Of a stretch of 64,000 nt of DNA, positions 62,216 to 64,000 are shown one piece after another. Origin of the DNA: Duganella sp. BJB476 (GTDB lineage: Bacteria; Pseudomonadota; Gammaproteobacteria; Burkholderiales; Burkholderiaceae_D); the NCBI RefSeq assembly GCF_003416895.1, contig NZ_QVIO01000009.1, forward strand, positions 124,001-188,000. The letters are read 5' to 3'. Numbering within the stretch: position 1 is the first letter of the stretch; each line of letters begins with the position of its first letter. The notes under the pieces are model-generated. The model ran no database searches and was not told where the DNA came from. It saw only the letters and a list, made by a program, of their open reading frames with translations. The position numbers and the translations under genes are program-made.

Positions 62216-62542
62216 CAAACAACCTCATGGGGTAAGTGGAGACGGTCGGCACCTTAGGGCCAACTTCTGGGGTGTATATTTTATTTTGGAAATATTTATT
62301 GTAACTTGGGAATATCGAGATTTATGTAGGGAAAGCCTGATTCCTTGGTAGGAAACGGACTGGGCAAGCTGCCTGCTGCGCAAGGTGGTGTGGCGGTTCA
62401 GGATATTCCCACCAGAGATTGAGGATTTCCCTATGTTGTCAAATGGAAATCTTAGTTACTCTGGGCTGAGTGTTGCCAGTGGATCTCCGCGCAGTCGGTG
62501 CGGACGCGGTTCGGCAGCTTTTTTTAAATCAAAGGAATCAAC
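62216..62542. other. Divergent upstream region of a chemoreceptor and a porin
   Basis: About 330 bp, comparatively AT-rich, no ORF. Must hold both promoters; I cannot point to a specific site. Confidence 0.5.
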
Positions 62543-63781
62543 ATGAGGTTTAAACACAAGGCGCTTAGCATCGCCATCGCTACATTCAGCGTGGGTGCCG
62601 CGCATGCGGAAGACGCCGGAGAGAAGATGTTCTCCTTCAGCGGCTTCGGCACCATCGGCATGACGAATTCGAGCGAGAAGTCCGCCGACTACGTGCGCAT
62701 CGTCGATACCCCCAAAGGGGCGGGTCACAGCAGCGCTACCAGCGCAAGCGGCGAGTCGCGGCTTGGGGCGCAGGTTGACGGGACCTTCAGCGACCGCTTG
62801 TCCGGCGTGGTGCAAGTGGTCAGCGAGTACCGCCCGGACGGCTCATATCGTCCAGACATTGAACTCGCCCAACTGAAGTTTCAAGTCACGCCGGCACTCG
62901 ATTTCCGCGCCGGGCGCATGGCTATTCCCTGGTTCGTGGTATCGGACTACCTCAAGGTTGGCTACGCGGTGCCTTGGCTACGTGCGCCGAGCGTGGTCTA
63001 TCGCACGGCCATGTCGCATTATGACGGTGCTGAGACGCGCTACAAGTTCACCGTCGGCGGCGCGGCACTGACGGCCCAGGCGCTCTTCGGAACGACTGGC
63101 ACGGACATCGCCAGCAACCCGGCGGGCGGAGAAGCCACCAAGCTCAAACTCCATAATTTCACCGGCCTGAATCTGCAGGGTGACTATGGCGCATCGAGCG
63201 CGCGCATCGGGCTCATGACTTCCACCATGACCCTGAAGAACTCTGGACTTGCCGGTATCTTCGACGCCTATCGCGCGCAGGGCGATACCGCGCTGGCCAC
63301 GACCTACGATGCCAACGGCTCGCGCACCAGTTACATTGCGCTGGGCTATACCTACGATCCGGGCAACTGGTTTGTGCAAAGCGAAATCACCAAGCTGTTC
63401 GGCTCCAAGAGCATGGTGCCCATGTACACCAGCGGCTATGTCAGCGGTGGCTACCGCTTTGGCAACTTCAAGCCCTACGTGACGCTTGGCCGCTTCCGCA
63501 CAGACAGCGACACCAGCATCGGCAGCGCCGACCCCGGCGTTGCGGCGTTCGGCGGTGCCCAGGTCATTAATGCGTTGCTGGGCAATGGCATTTCCTCGTC
63601 TCACAGCACCTTGTCGGTGGGCGCGCGCTGGGACTTCAAAGACAACATGGCTTTGAAGGTGCAAGTCGATCACACCAAGAACGATGCCCATTCCAACGGC
63701 GGGTTGAAGAACCTGCAACCGGGCTTTATTCCGGGCGACAGCTACAGGCTGATCTCAGCCGCAGTCGACTTTGTATTTTAA
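62543..63781 (+). CDS. Outer-membrane porin-like protein
   Basis: 412 aa. Signal peptide (KALSIAIATFSVGAAHA-ED), then beta-strand-rich sequence beginning FSFSGFGTIGMTNSSEK, alternating polar/hydrophobic strands, and a C-terminal strand ending in aromatic VDFVF, the outer-membrane insertion signal. It lies 17 bp before a PstS-like gene, a pairing seen in betaproteobacteria. The channel substrate is not known; phosphate or an organic anion is possible. Confidence 0.85.
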   Translation: MRFKHKALSIAIATFSVGAAHAEDAGEKMFSFSGFGTIGMTNSSEKSADYVRIVDTPKGAGHSSATSASGESRLGAQVDGTFSDRLSGVVQVVSEYRPDGSYRPDIELAQLKFQVTPALDFRAGRMAIPWFVVSDYLKVGYAVPWLRAPSVVYRTAMSHYDGAETRYKFTVGGAALTAQALFGTTGTDIASNPAGGEATKLKLHNFTGLNLQGDYGASSARIGLMTSTMTLKNSGLAGIFDAYRAQGDTALATTYDANGSRTSYIALGYTYDPGNWFVQSEITKLFGSKSMVPMYTSGYVSGGYRFGNFKPYVTLGRFRTDSDTSIGSADPGVAAFGGAQVINALLGNGISSSHSTLSVGARWDFKDNMALKVQVDHTKNDAHSNGGLKNLQPGFIPGDSYRLISAAVDFVF

Positions 63782-63798
63782 AAAAAGGATCCAGGCAT

Positions 63799-64000
63799 AT
63801 GCATTTTTATAACATCGAAAAACTGGTTCTATCCACAGCCTTGGGGATGGTGGTGGCGCTGGCCAGTGCCGCCGCCAGCGCGGAGGTGGTGGTGGTGGTC
63901 TCTGCCAAGAGCGGTGTGGCTAGCCTCACCTCGGACCAGGTCAGCCAGATATTTCTGGCCAAGTCGGTCGCGTTTCCCAACGGCGATACGGCCACTGCGG
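63799..64000 (+). CDS. PstS-like periplasmic substrate-binding protein, 5' part
   Basis: 67 codons before the window ends. Signal peptide (LVLSTALGMVVALASAAASA) then EVVVVVSAKSGVASLTSDQVSQIFLAKSVAFPNGD, matching the start of short PstS-like phosphate-binding-type proteins (SxxSLTxxQVxxIFLGK). Probably co-transcribed with the porin. Truncated by the window edge. Confidence 0.75.
   Translation, partial: MHFYNIEKLVLSTALGMVVALASAAASAEVVVVVSAKSGVASLTSDQVSQIFLAKSVAFPNGDTATA

Noticed and set aside
1..64000. CRISPR arrays, tRNA/rRNA genes, insertion sequences or prophage genes
   Set aside because: I saw no regularly spaced repeats, no tRNA-like cloverleaf sequence, and no transposase, integrase or phage structural proteins. 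An exhaustive scan was not possible by eye.

Overview
The window reads as chromosomal DNA of a GC-rich betaproteobacterium, most likely Oxalobacteraceae (Massilia/Duganella/Janthinobacterium relatives). This rests on the gene content: an Hrp2-family type III secretion system (T3SS) ordered as in Ralstonia/Xanthomonas, a PEP-CTERM protease, many chemoreceptors and a malonate decarboxylase operon. Genus is inference. The left part (1-37 kb) is visibly richer in G+C than the right part (37-64 kb).

Layout. 1-6.7 kb: T3SS cargo (5' end of a probable effector gene, a 1,084-residue effector candidate, a two-domain D-glutamate cyclase/glutamate racemase effector candidate and its CesT-like chaperone). 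6.9-8.6 kb: a 30-codon ORF overlapping a gene whose product ends in an almost exact copy of the T3SS pilin. 8.6-12 kb: PEP-CTERM serine protease, hypothetical gene, chemoreceptor. 12-17.6 kb: GDPD-domain effector candidate, secretin hrcC, AraC-type regulator hrpB. 17.8-32.6 kb: T3SS core in two divergent blocks, hrpB1-hrpB2-hrcJ-hrpB4-hrcL-hrcN-hrpB7-hrcT on minus and hrcU-hrcV-hpaP-hrcQ-hrcR-hrcS-hpaA, hrcD, hrpD6, pilin, hpaB on plus. 32.6-34.8 kb: two HrpG-like regulators around a small lytic transglycosylase. 35-37 kb: methyltransferase plus degenerate GGDEF protein, then a truncated binding-protein remnant. 37.6-50.4 kb: adk, acs and malonate decarboxylation genes (mdcA-B-C-D-E, madL, madM, mdcH on minus; mdcR and a detached mdcG on plus). 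50.9-64 kb: solute-binding-like protein, four chemoreceptors, SnoaL-like protein, GH28 pectinase, porin and the start of a PstS-like gene.

Regulation can be read directly. Six exact hrpII/PIP boxes (TTCG-N16-TTCG), each with a -10-like hexamer 30 or 31 nt downstream, precede the racemase effector, the pilin-fusion transcript, hrpB1, hrcU, hrcD and the methyltransferase. Two degenerate versions precede the other left-end effector candidates. This ties the orphan genes to the HrpB regulon. The hrpB and first hrpG-like promoters also share AGAAATTTCTC at a similar distance from their start codons.

The most novel items are the pilin-tailed protein, the cyclase-racemase effector candidate, and the HrpB-type promoter in front of the methyltransferase/GGDEF pair. 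In the metabolic part, malonate is decarboxylated to acetate, which the neighbouring acs product can activate to acetyl-CoA.
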